Below are positions 14,899 through 23,740 of a stretch of DNA of 64,000 nucleotides, in pieces. The notes beneath the pieces were generated by a model, which did not search any database, was not told the origin of the DNA, and saw only the letters and a program-made list of their open reading frames with translations. Both the position numbers and the translations under genes were made by a program. The stretch's first letter is position 1; every line of letters begins with the position of its first letter. Source of the DNA: Amycolatopsis taiwanensis DSM 45107 (lineage in GTDB: Bacteria; Actinomycetota; Actinomycetes; Mycobacteriales; Pseudonocardiaceae); assembly GCF_000519205.1 (NCBI RefSeq), contig NZ_JAFB01000043.1, forward strand, positions 16,551-80,550, read 5' to 3'.

Positions 14899-16644
14899 CT
14901 AAGCCGTGCCGGTCAAGGGGGTCTGGGGGCTTGCCCCCGGCGGGGGTGTGGGGGCCGTGCCCCCACCGGACAGAGTGGTCTGGGGGCTTGCCCCCGGTAC
15001 GGGCGTGGGGTTGGTGTCCCCACCGAGCAGAGCATCGAAAATGATCCGCCCGGAGCGCACGGTGCGCAAGCAGGTCGGCAGTGGGCGCCCCAGCTCCAGG
15101 GGCGGTAGTGCCGGCACGCGGGACCGGGGATCGGTGGACCAGCGCTGCACGCGGGAGTCCGGGGTGGCGACCACGAGTTCGGCGGCGTCCCAAATCGCGT
15201 AGTGGGCCGGTGCGCCGGGGACCAGGCTGCCGGTAATGCCGTCGTTCATGCCGGCCGCGCGGTGGCCTCCCCTGGTGTGCGCGTTGAAGGCGGCGCGGGC
15301 GGACACGCCCGAGCCTGGCGTGCGGTGGTGCACCGCGGCGCGGACGGTGGCCCAGGGGTCGAGCGGGGTCACCGGGCTGTCCGAGCCGAAGGCCAGCACC
15401 ACACCCCGGGCGGCCAGGGCCGCGAACGGGTTGAGGCCCGCGGCGCGTTCGGCGCCGAGGCGGGTGGCGTACATGCCGTCAGTACCGCCCCAGGCGGCGT
15501 CGAAGAGCGGTTGCATCGAACCGGTCACCGCCCAGCCCGCCAGCAGTTCGGCTTGGTCTTCGTCGACCATTTCCAGATGCTCCAGGCGGTGCCCGCGGGC
15601 GGCCAGGGCTCGCTGGCCGCAGACCTTCTCGGCGAGCCGGAAACCGTGGACCACCTCGGCGACGGCCGCGTCGCCGATGACGTGGAAGCCTGCCTGCAGG
15701 CCCGCTTCGGTACAGGCGACGAGGTGCTCGGCGATGGTGTCGGCGTCGAGGTAGCGGGCGCCGTGGGTGCCGGGGCAGTCGGTGTAGGGCTCGGCCAGCG
15801 CGGCGGTGTGGGAGCCGAGCGCGCCGTCGACGAACAGGTCGCCGGCCAAACCGCGTAGGCCGAGCCGCTGTGCCAGGCCGGTCGCGCCGAGTTGTCCCCA
15901 GTATCCGACGACCTCGGGCCGTCCGGGTTCGGCCGCGAGTGCCAGCAGGTCGGCGAGGTCCGCTTCACCGGAGATGTCGGGGCCCGCGCATTCGTGCACG
16001 CTGACGATTCCACGTGCGGCGGCTTCGCGGAGGAAAGCGTCCTGGGCGCGCCGGCGCTGCTGCGGGGTAATGGCGTCACGTGCGGCCCGACGTGCCCGGT
16101 GGTGCGCTTCCTGGGTCAGTGGTCCGTCGGAGGACCAGCCGTCGGCGTCTCGGGCCTGCGGGGCGAGCGCGATCAGCGCGGTGGAGACCAGGGCGGAGTG
16201 GACGTCGGTGCGGCTGAGGTACACCGGGACGTCGCCGACCACCTGGTCGAGTTCGGCGCGGCTGGGCACGCGCGGGGCGGACCAGGTGGACTCGTCCCAG
16301 CCGTGCGCGACGAGCACCTCGCCAGGGCGGGTGGCCGCGGCGGCGTCCGCGAGCGCGGCGAGCAGCTCGCCACCGTCACGGACGCCGGACAGGTCGAGAC
16401 CCGTGAGGTGCAGCCCGCTCGACGTGGCGTGGACGTGCGCGTCGACGAAGGCGGGGGCCACGAACGCGCCGTCGAGGTCGACCACCTCGGCCTCGGGGTG
16501 CAGTGCGCGCCCCGGCCCGTCCTGGCCGACCCACACCACGGTGTCCCCGGTGACCGCCATCGCGGTGGCGTCCGGCGCGGCCGGCGAGTGGACCCGCCCG
16601 CCGACCAGCAAAGTCGTTTCGTTCACGGTTCGAGTCTGCACCAT
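14899..16644 (-). CDS. YtcJ-type amidohydrolase with repeat-derived C-terminus
   Basis: A 581-residue metal-dependent hydrolase of the YtcJ/NfdA group. The metal site is VDAHVHATSSGLHLTG, with the later segments FHVIGDAAV, HRLEHLEM and LAFGSDSPVTPLDPW. Members are hydrolases of cyclic amides and formamides; the substrate is unknown. The catalytic domain ends near residue 540. The last 40 residues are two copies of a 19-residue G/P/T-rich unit (P-G-A-S-P-Q-T) and are encoded by a tandem DNA repeat of intergenic type, which looks like stop-codon loss into repeat DNA. It lies 6 bp upstream of lnt and is divergent from kamA. Confidence 0.85.
   Translation of the reverse strand: MVQTRTVNETTLLVGGRVHSPAAPDATAMAVTGDTVVWVGQDGPGRALHPEAEVVDLDGAFVAPAFVDAHVHATSSGLHLTGLDLSGVRDGGELLAALADAAAATRPGEVLVAHGWDESTWSAPRVPSRAELDQVVGDVPVYLSRTDVHSALVSTALIALAPQARDADGWSSDGPLTQEAHHRARRAARDAITPQQRRRAQDAFLREAAARGIVSVHECAGPDISGEADLADLLALAAEPGRPEVVGYWGQLGATGLAQRLGLRGLAGDLFVDGALGSHTAALAEPYTDCPGTHGARYLDADTIAEHLVACTEAGLQAGFHVIGDAAVAEVVHGFRLAEKVCGQRALAARGHRLEHLEMVDEDQAELLAGWAVTGSMQPLFDAAWGGTDGMYATRLGAERAAGLNPFAALAARGVVLAFGSDSPVTPLDPWATVRAAVHHRTPGSGVSARAAFNAHTRGGHRAAGMNDGITGSLVPGAPAHYAIWDAAELVVATPDSRVQRWSTDPRSRVPALPPLELGRPLPTCLRTVRSGRIIFDALLGGDTNPTPVPGASPQTTLSGGGTAPTPPPGASPQTPLTGTA
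14921..15034. repeat. Two-copy 57-bp tandem repeat inside the end of the amidohydrolase gene
   Basis: Unit 1 (14921-14977) and unit 2 (14978-15034) both begin with GTCTGGGGGCTTGCCCCCGG and share the spacing of a second block, CCCCACCG. Each unit contains a short palindrome, GGGGGCTTGCCCCC. Such G-rich hairpin repeats normally lie between genes in actinomycetes. Here they are read through in frame (57 = 3 x 19) as the C-terminus of the amidohydrolase. Confidence 0.85.
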
Positions 16645-16722
16645 ATCCGCAACAGTAATATTTTCGGTATATGCTCATACTTACAGGATATTTTTAGGTC
16701 AGCATGACGAGGAGGAGTACAG

Positions 16723-18090
16723 ATGACTGTGACCCAGGAGGCTGTCTCGTCCGCGGACACGCTCAGCCAGCCCTACCGGTACCACCGGAAGACGCTGGTG
16801 GAGCCGGACTGGCGGCGGTTTCCCGGCTGGCGTGAGGTCACCGACGCACAGTGGCGGGACGCACAGTGGCAGCGGGTGCACTGCATGCGCAACATCCGGC
16901 AGCTGCGGGCGGTACTCGGCGATCTGGTCGACGACCGGTTCTACGACGACCTGGCGGCCGACCAGCACGAGCGGGCAACCATGTCGATGCTCCTGCCGCC
17001 GCAGATGCTCAACACCATGGTCGTCGACTCGACGGAGTCCTTGTATGCGGACCCGATCCGCCGCTACATGCTGCCGGTGCGCAGCGACCGGGACCTCCAG
17101 TGGCCGAGCCACCCGCATTCGCAACGGGATTCGCTGCACGAGGCCGAAATGTGGGTGGTCGAGGGACTCACCCACCGCTACCCCACCAAGGTGCTCGCCG
17201 AACTGCTCTCGACCTGCCCCCAGTACTGCGGCCACTGCACCCGGATGGACCTGGTCGGGAACTCGACCGAGCAGGTGGCCAAGCACCGGCTGGCGCTCAA
17301 GCCGGTCGACCGGCAGGACGCGATCATCGGCTACCTCCAGCAGACGCCGTCGGTGCGGGACGTGGTGGTCTCCGGTGGTGACGTGGCCAACGTCCCGTGG
17401 CACCAGCTGGAGTCGTTCCTGATGCGGTTGCTGGACATCGAGACCGTGCGGGACGTGCGGCTGGCGACCAAGGCACTGGCCGGTCTCCCCCAGCACTGGC
17501 TGCAGCCGAAGGTCGTCGAGGGGCTGGAACGCGTCGCGGGCACGGCGCGGCGGCGAGGTGTGAACCTCGCGATCCACACGCACATCAACCACGAGCAGTC
17601 CGTCACACCGCTGGTCGCCGAGGCCGCCAGGACCGCACTCGAGGTCGGTGTCCGCGACGTGCGCAACCAGGGCGTGCTGATGCGCGGGGTGAACGCGACA
17701 CCCGCCGCGCTGCTCGATCTTTGCTTTGCGCTGCAAGGGGAAGCGAACATCCTGCCGTACTACTTCTACATGTGCGACATGATCCCGAACGCCGAGCACT
17801 GGCGCATCGCGGTGTTCCAGGCGCAGGAACTGCAGCACGCGATCATGGGCTACCTGCCCGGCTATGCGACGCCGCGGATCGTGTGCGATGTCCCCTACGT
17901 CGGGAAGCGCTGGGTACATCAGCTCGCCGAGTACGACCGGGAGCGGGGCATCTCCTACTGGACGAAGAACTACCGCACGGGCATCGAACACGACGACCCG
18001 GAGGCCCTGCGCCGGCGCTACCCGTACTACGACCCGATCTCCACGCTGCCCGAAACCGGCCGGCGCTGGTGGGCCGAGCAGGGCGCATGA
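16723..18090 (+). CDS. kamA: Lysine 2,3-aminomutase family radical SAM enzyme
   Basis: A 455-residue PLP- and radical-SAM-dependent aminomutase. The cluster motif C-x3-C-x2-C is present as STCPQYCGHCTR (C165, C169, C172). SGGDVANVP is the G-G-E/D-like SAM motif, and the C-terminal substrate region keeps YYFYMCDMIP and VCDVPYVGK, where aspartates bind the alpha- and epsilon-amino groups of lysine in KamA. It would convert L-lysine to beta-lysine, although a glutamate or other aminomutase cannot be excluded. AGGAGGA lies 9 bases before the ATG. The 78 bp upstream are unusually AT-rich (16655-16700). No clear lysine-fermentation genes are nearby. Confidence 0.85.
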   Translation: MTVTQEAVSSADTLSQPYRYHRKTLVEPDWRRFPGWREVTDAQWRDAQWQRVHCMRNIRQLRAVLGDLVDDRFYDDLAADQHERATMSMLLPPQMLNTMVVDSTESLYADPIRRYMLPVRSDRDLQWPSHPHSQRDSLHEAEMWVVEGLTHRYPTKVLAELLSTCPQYCGHCTRMDLVGNSTEQVAKHRLALKPVDRQDAIIGYLQQTPSVRDVVVSGGDVANVPWHQLESFLMRLLDIETVRDVRLATKALAGLPQHWLQPKVVEGLERVAGTARRRGVNLAIHTHINHEQSVTPLVAEAARTALEVGVRDVRNQGVLMRGVNATPAALLDLCFALQGEANILPYYFYMCDMIPNAEHWRIAVFQAQELQHAIMGYLPGYATPRIVCDVPYVGKRWVHQLAEYDRERGISYWTKNYRTGIEHDDPEALRRRYPYYDPISTLPETGRRWWAEQGA

Positions 18091-18105
18091 ACGACCCGTT
18101 CATGC
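18085..18105. repeat. Perfect palindrome overlapping the kamA stop codon
   Basis: GCATGAACG (18085-18093) and CGTTCATGC (18097-18105) are perfect 9-bp arms with a 3-base centre, covering the kamA TGA. A half-copy, TTCATGCC, recurs at 18130-18137 after CGGGCCA. It may be a dispersed intergenic repeat or a transcription end signal. Confidence 0.5.
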
Positions 18106-18270
18106 CGAATTTCGACAGTAACGGGCCATTCATGCCTTGCCGGTGGTCTGGCTCAGCGGCTGTAGCTCGGGAGCGATCGCGGTAGGCCGAACCACGGGAG
18201 CACATGGTTGCCGAAGCAGGTCAACGCGCGGATTCGGTCGCCGGCGAGCGTGAGATACACGGAGGTACCA

Positions 18271-19188
18271 GTGAAGGCAATCGTCGTGACGGATCAGGCC
18301 GCGGAAGCAGCCGGGATCACACTCGCGGAGCGGCCTGAGCCGACGCCGGCGATCAACGACGTCGTCGTTGAAGTCCATGCTTCGGGCTTCGTCCCTGCAG
18401 AGTGGGAGTGGCCCTCGACGTGGGTCGATCGCTCCGGTCACGATCGAACCCAGGCGATCATCGGCCACGAGTTCGCCGGAGTGGTCACCTCCCTCGGCTA
18501 CGGCACGACGGGACTCTCGCTGGGACAGCGGGTGTTCGGGATCACGGACTGGCACCGCGATGGAACCCTGGCCGAGTACGCGGCCGTGGAGGCACGCAAC
18601 CTTGCGCCGCTGCCGGGGAACGTCGACTTCATGGTGGGTGCGAGCCTGCCGATCTCCGGCCTGACCGCATGGCAAGGCCTGTTCCGGCACGGGCGTCTTC
18701 AGGCGGGGCAGAGCGTCCTCGCACACGGCGCCGCCGGCGCGGTCGGATCTGTGGTGACGCAGCTCGCCCGGGAGTTCGGCGCCTACGTCATCGGTACCGG
18801 GCGGGCGGCGGACCGCCAGGCGGCGCTCGACTTCGGCGCGAACGAGTTCCTCGACCTCGACGACGAGGAACTCGACGACATCGGCGGGGTCGACCTGGTC
18901 TTCGATGTCATCGGCGGTGACATCCAACGGCGCTCGGCGAGCATCATCCGGCCTGGCGGGACGCTGGTGTCGGTGGTCGGGCCTGCCCAGGCTCGCCCGG
19001 TCGACGGCCTCGCGATCGACTTCGTCGTCGAGTCCGTGCCGAGTCAGCTGGTGGAGATCGTCGAGCGGGTGCGGGACGGGCGCCTTCGTACGCACATCGG
19101 AACCGTCGCGACCCTTGACGACGCCGTCCCTGCGCTCAACCCGACCGAGCGGCGCAAGGGCAAGACAGTCATTCGCGTGCGCCCCTGA
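18271..19188 (+). CDS. NADP-dependent quinone oxidoreductase-like MDR protein
   Basis: A 305-residue zinc-independent medium-chain dehydrogenase/reductase. It has the GroES-like N-terminal domain (MKAIVVTDQ, IIGHEFAGVVTSLG) and a Rossmann domain with VLAHGAAGAVGSVVTQLA. The zinc ligands of true alcohol dehydrogenases are absent. Relatives reduce quinones or enones with NADPH. The GTG at 18271 has GGAGG 6 bases upstream. The 158 bp downstream (19189-19346) hold nothing clear. Confidence 0.85.
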   Translation: MKAIVVTDQAAEAAGITLAERPEPTPAINDVVVEVHASGFVPAEWEWPSTWVDRSGHDRTQAIIGHEFAGVVTSLGYGTTGLSLGQRVFGITDWHRDGTLAEYAAVEARNLAPLPGNVDFMVGASLPISGLTAWQGLFRHGRLQAGQSVLAHGAAGAVGSVVTQLAREFGAYVIGTGRAADRQAALDFGANEFLDLDDEELDDIGGVDLVFDVIGGDIQRRSASIIRPGGTLVSVVGPAQARPVDGLAIDFVVESVPSQLVEIVERVRDGRLRTHIGTVATLDDAVPALNPTERRKGKTVIRVRP

Positions 19189-19346
19189 GCACCCTGGAAT
19201 AGGCCAACGGCGCCGCCATGCCGACACCCTACTGGTGCTCTACGAGTCCACCTCGCGCGTCAACGCGGTGCTCGCGCTGAACATCGAGGGACCTGCTCAA
19301 CAAGCCGCAAGGTGAACTCGGCGAGACCAGCGGCTACGATCCGCCG

Positions 19347-21077
19347 TCACGACCGGCGAGAGCCCTTGCGCAGGAAGGCGCGCAGTTTGGTCAGCGGCCA
19401 GGTGTTGATCACGTCGTCGGGGGTGAGCCAGCCGCGTTGGGCGGTGCCGACGCCGTAGCGGATCACACCGAGGTTCATCGTGGAGTGCGCGTCGCTGTTG
19501 ATCGCGAACTTCACGCCGAACCGCTTGGCCCACAGGATGTGCTCGTCGCGCAGGTCCAGGCGGTCGGGAAAGGAGTTGATCTCCAGTGCGGTGCCGGTGC
19601 GGGCGCAGGCGCGGAACACCTCGTCGAGGTCGGCGTCGACCGGCGGGCGCCGGCCGATGAGCCGCGCGGTGGGATGGCCGATGATGTTGACGTGCGGGTT
19701 CTCGCAGGCACGCACCAGCCGCCGGGTCATGTCTTCGGATGACTGGCCGAACGACGAATGCACCGACGCGACGCACACGTCGAAGCCGGCCAGGAACTCC
19801 GGTGGCCAGTCGACTTCGCCGTCAGCGTCGATGTTGAGTTCCGTGCCGTGCAGCACGCGCATCCCCCGGTACTTGCCGTCGAGCTCGCGCACCCTGGCTC
19901 GCTGCGCCAGCATCTTCTCGTCCGACATGCGTTGCATGACTAGGTTCGGTGCGTGGTCGGTGACGGCGTAGTACCGGTAGCCGCGCTCGGCCGCGGTCGC
20001 CAGCATGTCCTCCAAAGTGGACACGCCGTCGGTGAGGTCGGTGTGGGTGTGCAGGTCACCGCGCAGGTCGTCTTCGGTCACCAGCCGGGGAAGGTCACCG
20101 CGTGCGGCCGCCTCGATCTCGCCGCGGTCCTCGCGCAGGGTGGGCGGGACCCAGGCGAGCCCGAGGCGCCGATAGACCTCCTCTTCGGTCTCAGAGACGA
20201 CCAGCTCGCCGGTTTCCACGTCGAACAGGCCGTATTCCGACAGTTTCAGCCCGGCGTGGACGGCGATCTCGCGGGTCCGCACGTTGTGCGCCTGTGAGCC
20301 GGTGAAGTACTGCAGGGCAGCGCCCCACGCCTGCAGAGGTACCACGCGCAGGTCGACCTGAAGTCCTTTCGTGGTGCGGATGGAGGTCTTCTTCTCGCCG
20401 CCGGCGATCACCTCGCCGGCCACGTCCAGGTTCTTCAGCGCCGCCATGATCGGCGCGGAATCGTCGGACGCGGCCAGGATGTCGATGTCGCCGATCGTTT
20501 CGCGGTAGCGCCGCAACGAACCCGCGTAGGCGCAACGCTGGCAACCCACCACTTCGGACAGCTCGGCGACGATCTCTTCGGCCAGCTCCATCGCGACGTT
20601 GAGCAGGACGCGGCCGCCGGCCTGCTGCATCAGCTCGATGCCGTGGAGGATGTTCTCCTCGGTCTTGGGCCCGAACCCTTTGAGGTCGCGCAGGCGCTCC
20701 TGCTTGATCGCCTCCACCAGTTCCTCGACCGAGGTGATGCCCAGCTCGTCGTGCAGCACCGCCGCCTTCTTCGGCCCCAGCGTGGGAATGGTGATCAGCT
20801 GCCGGACCCCGACCGGGATGCGGGCCCGCACCTCCTCGAAGGCCGGCACGCTGCCGGTGCGCAGGTATTCGTCGACCTTCTCGGCGATCGACTTGCCCAC
20901 CCCGGGAACAGCCCGCAACTCCCGCACGCCGAGGGTGGACACATCCTCGTGGTAACCGCCGATGGCGCGGGCGGCCTTCTCGTAGGCGCGCGCCTTGAAC
21001 GCGTCACCACCGGTGATGGCGAGGAGGTCGGCGTATTCCTGGAGCAGAGCTTCGACCTCGTCGTTCGGTCGAGCCAT
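19347..21077 (-). CDS. polX: PolX-type DNA polymerase/3'-5' exonuclease (pol-beta core plus PHP domain)
   Basis: A 576-residue repair polymerase. N-terminal HhH segments (VPGVGKSIAEKVDEYL, GPKKAAVLHDELG) precede the nucleotidyltransferase with GDIDILAASDD and LQVDLRVVP, which keep all three catalytic aspartates. The C-terminal PHP domain has DLHTHTDLTDG, VTDHAPN, HGTELNID, HSSFGQ, IGHPTARL and NSDAHSTMN, that is, a complete metal site for 3'-5' exonuclease or AP-endonuclease activity. It functions in base-excision gap filling. It is preceded on the same strand by the glycosyltransferase, with a 19-bp gap. Confidence 0.92.
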   Translation of the reverse strand: MARPNDEVEALLQEYADLLAITGGDAFKARAYEKAARAIGGYHEDVSTLGVRELRAVPGVGKSIAEKVDEYLRTGSVPAFEEVRARIPVGVRQLITIPTLGPKKAAVLHDELGITSVEELVEAIKQERLRDLKGFGPKTEENILHGIELMQQAGGRVLLNVAMELAEEIVAELSEVVGCQRCAYAGSLRRYRETIGDIDILAASDDSAPIMAALKNLDVAGEVIAGGEKKTSIRTTKGLQVDLRVVPLQAWGAALQYFTGSQAHNVRTREIAVHAGLKLSEYGLFDVETGELVVSETEEEVYRRLGLAWVPPTLREDRGEIEAAARGDLPRLVTEDDLRGDLHTHTDLTDGVSTLEDMLATAAERGYRYYAVTDHAPNLVMQRMSDEKMLAQRARVRELDGKYRGMRVLHGTELNIDADGEVDWPPEFLAGFDVCVASVHSSFGQSSEDMTRRLVRACENPHVNIIGHPTARLIGRRPPVDADLDEVFRACARTGTALEINSFPDRLDLRDEHILWAKRFGVKFAINSDAHSTMNLGVIRYGVGTAQRGWLTPDDVINTWPLTKLRAFLRKGSRRS

Positions 21078-21096
21078 GTCAAGCAGGATGCGGCAC

Positions 21097-22251
21097 TCAG
21101 CCCGAGGTGTCCAGCCCGGCCGGGCGCGTCCCGCTGGGAACCGCCGCGGTGGCCGCCAGCGCGAGCAGCCCCTCGGTCAGGTCACCGGTGGTCGTGCAGT
21201 GCCGGATGGCGGCCTCGGCCATGGCCTTGCCCTGGCCGGGGTCGGCGATCAGGCTGCGGACGGCCGCGGCCAGTTCCCCGTCGTGGGCGCACACCATGGC
21301 CAGTCCGGCTTCGGCCATCAGCGTCGCGTTGGCGCGGCCGTGTGCCGCGATCGGCCGGTGCATCAGTACCGGGCGGCCGCAGGCCAGCGCCTCCAGCCCG
21401 GTGGCGCCACCGGCGTTGGTGACCACGACATCCGCGGCGACCGTGTACTCCGCCATCTGGTCGGTCCAGCCCAGCAGTCGCAGCCGCGGCTCACGGTCGG
21501 CCAGCGGCCGCAGCCGGCGTAGCAGGGCTTCGTTGCGTCCGCAGACGACCACCGGCACCACGTCCGGATGGGCGTCGAGCAGTTCCTTCGCCGCGTCCCC
21601 GACGTCACCGAAGCCCAGCGAGCCGCAGGACACCAGCGCGATGAACGCCCCGGCGGGCAGGCCCAGCCGGGCGCGGGCGGCCTCGGCGTCGCCGGGCTTG
21701 AACTCGGCCCGGACCGGAGGCGCGGACACGGCGACGGAAGCGCCGGGGACGCAGCGCAACGCCGGTTCGATCGCGCACTCGTGCATCACGAGGTTGAGGT
21801 CGATGTCGCCGTACACCCAGAACGGGTGCGGCGCGAAGTCCGAGATCCACGCGCCGATCGGCACCGGCAGCTTCCCGTGGCGGCGCAGCCACTCCAGCCC
21901 GGCCGTGCCCAGCGGGTAGGTCGAGATCACGAGGTCGGGCCGTTGCCGGGTGACCTCCCGCGCCAGCCGCCGGCCGCACCAGGCGGCCACGAACCGCTTG
22001 GAGGCCGCGGCGAACCACCGGTACCGCCACAGCGAGCGGTAGAAGAACTCGTACAACCAGGGGGTGGTCTGCACATTGGACACGTAGATCCACCGGAACA
22101 GCGGCCCGACTCCCCTGCCCATCACGTCGAGCGTGTCCAGCCAGGTCACCGTGGCCCGCGGCCACAGCCGGCCTATCGCATCCTGAAGTGCCCGTCCGGT
22201 CGCGTTGTGGCCCTCACCCATCTCCGCCGAGACGACCAGCACCTTGTTCAC
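21097..22251 (-). CDS. MGDG-synthase/MurG-like glycosyltransferase
   Basis: A 384-residue GT28-type glycosyltransferase. The N-terminus has VVSAEMGEGHNATGRALQDA, the acceptor-side loop of the monogalactosyl-diacylglycerol synthase group, and the C-terminal donor site has VVTNAGGATGLEALACGRP. It probably glycosylates a diacylglycerol or similar lipid with a UDP-sugar at the membrane face. The GTG at 22251 follows GGAAGGAG by 4 bases, and the start lies 38 bp inside the end of the transporter gene, so the two are coupled. Confidence 0.85.
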   Translation of the reverse strand: MNKVLVVSAEMGEGHNATGRALQDAIGRLWPRATVTWLDTLDVMGRGVGPLFRWIYVSNVQTTPWLYEFFYRSLWRYRWFAAASKRFVAAWCGRRLAREVTRQRPDLVISTYPLGTAGLEWLRRHGKLPVPIGAWISDFAPHPFWVYGDIDLNLVMHECAIEPALRCVPGASVAVSAPPVRAEFKPGDAEAARARLGLPAGAFIALVSCGSLGFGDVGDAAKELLDAHPDVVPVVVCGRNEALLRRLRPLADREPRLRLLGWTDQMAEYTVAADVVVTNAGGATGLEALACGRPVLMHRPIAAHGRANATLMAEAGLAMVCAHDGELAAAVRSLIADPGQGKAMAEAAIRHCTTTGDLTEGLLALAATAAVPSGTRPAGLDTSG

Positions 22252-23164
22252 GTGGCTCCTTCCCGAGGAGTTCACCGGACTGCCGCGACAGCTTGGTCGC
22301 CCGGCCGGACAGCAGCACTATGCCGACGATGATGACGGCTCCGGCAACGGCCTCCCCCGCCAGCGCCGCGGGCGAGGTGTTGGCCGTCTCCCCCATCCAC
22401 CAGACCCCGATGCCGACCCCGACCAGAGGGTCCAGCGCGGTGATCACGGCCAGCGCCGGGGTGAGGAAGCGCCCCTGCTGGAAGGTGTTCTGGCTGAGCA
22501 GGAAACCCAGCGGCCCCACCAGGCACACCAGGTAGAGCGCCCAGTTGCGGAACGGCTCGGTGAGGTCTGCGCGTGCCTGCACGGCGACGATCTTCATCAA
22601 CCCCGCGGTCATGCCGTAGAGCACCCCGGTGGCCACGGCGAGCCCGAGCACCCGCACCGACCCGTGAGCGACCACCGACACGCCGAGCCCGAGCAGGGTG
22701 AGCAGGATCAGCGCGATGGCCAGCGGAAACGGCTGGGGGGTGGTGGCGAGCAGGTCGACGTCCCCACTGGGGCGGGCCAGCAGCAGGAACGACGCGAGTC
22801 CGGCCACGCAGGTCAGCGAGCCGACGACCATCACCGCGTCGGGGGCCCGGCGTTCCAGGCGTGCGGAGAACACGCCGGCGAAGATCAGCGAGGTGATCAG
22901 CAGCGGCTGCACGACCAGTAGCGGGGCGAAGGCCAGCGCGATCAACTGGAGCGCCAGCCCGGCGCCGGTGGCGACCATGCCGATCAGCCACAGTGGCCGG
23001 CGGACCAGCCCACGCAGCAGCCCCGGGTCGAGGATCCGGGTGACCGCGACCTCCTTGGTGGCGCGCTCCTGCGCCGCGCTGGCCAGTCCCATGCAGGCGG
23101 CGCCGACCACCGCGGCCGGAACGGCCAGCAGCAGCGAAGCACTGGTCGAGGCGGCCACGGTCAT
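22214..23164 (-). CDS. DMT/EamA-like membrane transporter
   Basis: A 316-residue integral membrane protein with about nine to ten hydrophobic segments (for example LLLAVPAAVVGAACMGLASA, LWLIGMVATGAGLALQLIAL, LYLVCLVGPLGFLL, VAGAVIIVGIVLLSG), the pattern of actinobacterial DMT-superfamily proteins, and a 30-residue polar tail. The substrate is unknown. It overlaps the downstream glycosyltransferase, which suggests a role in lipid or glycolipid handling. Confidence 0.8.
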   Translation of the reverse strand: MTVAASTSASLLLAVPAAVVGAACMGLASAAQERATKEVAVTRILDPGLLRGLVRRPLWLIGMVATGAGLALQLIALAFAPLLVVQPLLITSLIFAGVFSARLERRAPDAVMVVGSLTCVAGLASFLLLARPSGDVDLLATTPQPFPLAIALILLTLLGLGVSVVAHGSVRVLGLAVATGVLYGMTAGLMKIVAVQARADLTEPFRNWALYLVCLVGPLGFLLSQNTFQQGRFLTPALAVITALDPLVGVGIGVWWMGETANTSPAALAGEAVAGAVIIVGIVLLSGRATKLSRQSGELLGKEPREQGAGRLGGDG

Positions 23165-23342
23165 TCACTTCCCGCGTTCTTGCGAGACACCCTCCCCTGC
23201 TGTGGCGGAAAAGCGTGCCACAGCGGGGGCCCAGCCCGGTCGGGCCGCACGAGCAGGGCTGCGCAATGGTGGCTCATGCGGCCCTCCTGTGTGTGCCTAC
23301 GGTTAACTTTCCGTTGCCGACCCTACAGAAAATCCGGACCGC

Positions 23343-23696
23343 TCACTTCGTTCGTTCCCGCGCCACCCGGTTCAACAGATCGCCGCCGCGATCGAGGCAG
23401 TCGGCGCAGATCACCGAACCCCGCTGGGGGCAGCTCATCCTGGCCAGCGCCCGCCGTAATCCCAGGAAGGACCGGCGCTCGCTGCGACCGCAGAACTCGC
23501 ACGCCTGCTCCCCCGGCGACGAGGCCAGGGCGAGGTGGGTGCCGCCGAGGCTGACTCGTGCCTGCCCGTCGTGGACCAGTTGCAGGCCCGCCTCCAGGCA
23601 GTCGACGCAGATCGGTCCCCGTGGGCCGGGCGCGCGGTACTGTCCGGGCCGCGGCGGCCGATCACAGAACCGGCACGGGCTCTGGTTGGTCCTCAT
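23343..23696 (-). CDS. Small protein with two ClpX-type zinc-binding domains
   Basis: A 117-residue protein. Two C4 units are visible: CRFC (C8, C11) with ICVDC (C30, C33), and CEFC (C66, C69) with ICADC (C97, C100). The second reads CEFCGRSERR...ICADCLDRGGDL, very close to the N-terminal zinc-binding domain of ClpX, but no AAA+ domain follows. It may dimerise or act as an adaptor; the function is unknown. It is divergent from the SGNH hydrolase gene (44-bp gap). Confidence 0.75.
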   Translation of the reverse strand: MRTNQSPCRFCDRPPRPGQYRAPGPRGPICVDCLEAGLQLVHDGQARVSLGGTHLALASSPGEQACEFCGRSERRSFLGLRRALARMSCPQRGSVICADCLDRGGDLLNRVARERTK

Positions 23697-23740
23697 GGTT
23701 CATCACGGCCCTTCGGTGGGAGTCCGTACACTTTCGTGCG

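Noticed and set aside
13555..15108. A 517-codon plus-strand frame opposite lnt and the amidohydrolase end
   Set aside because: It is antisense to genes with clear motifs; its translation is low-complexity (G, R, E, Q, P rich), as expected from the complement of GC-biased codons.
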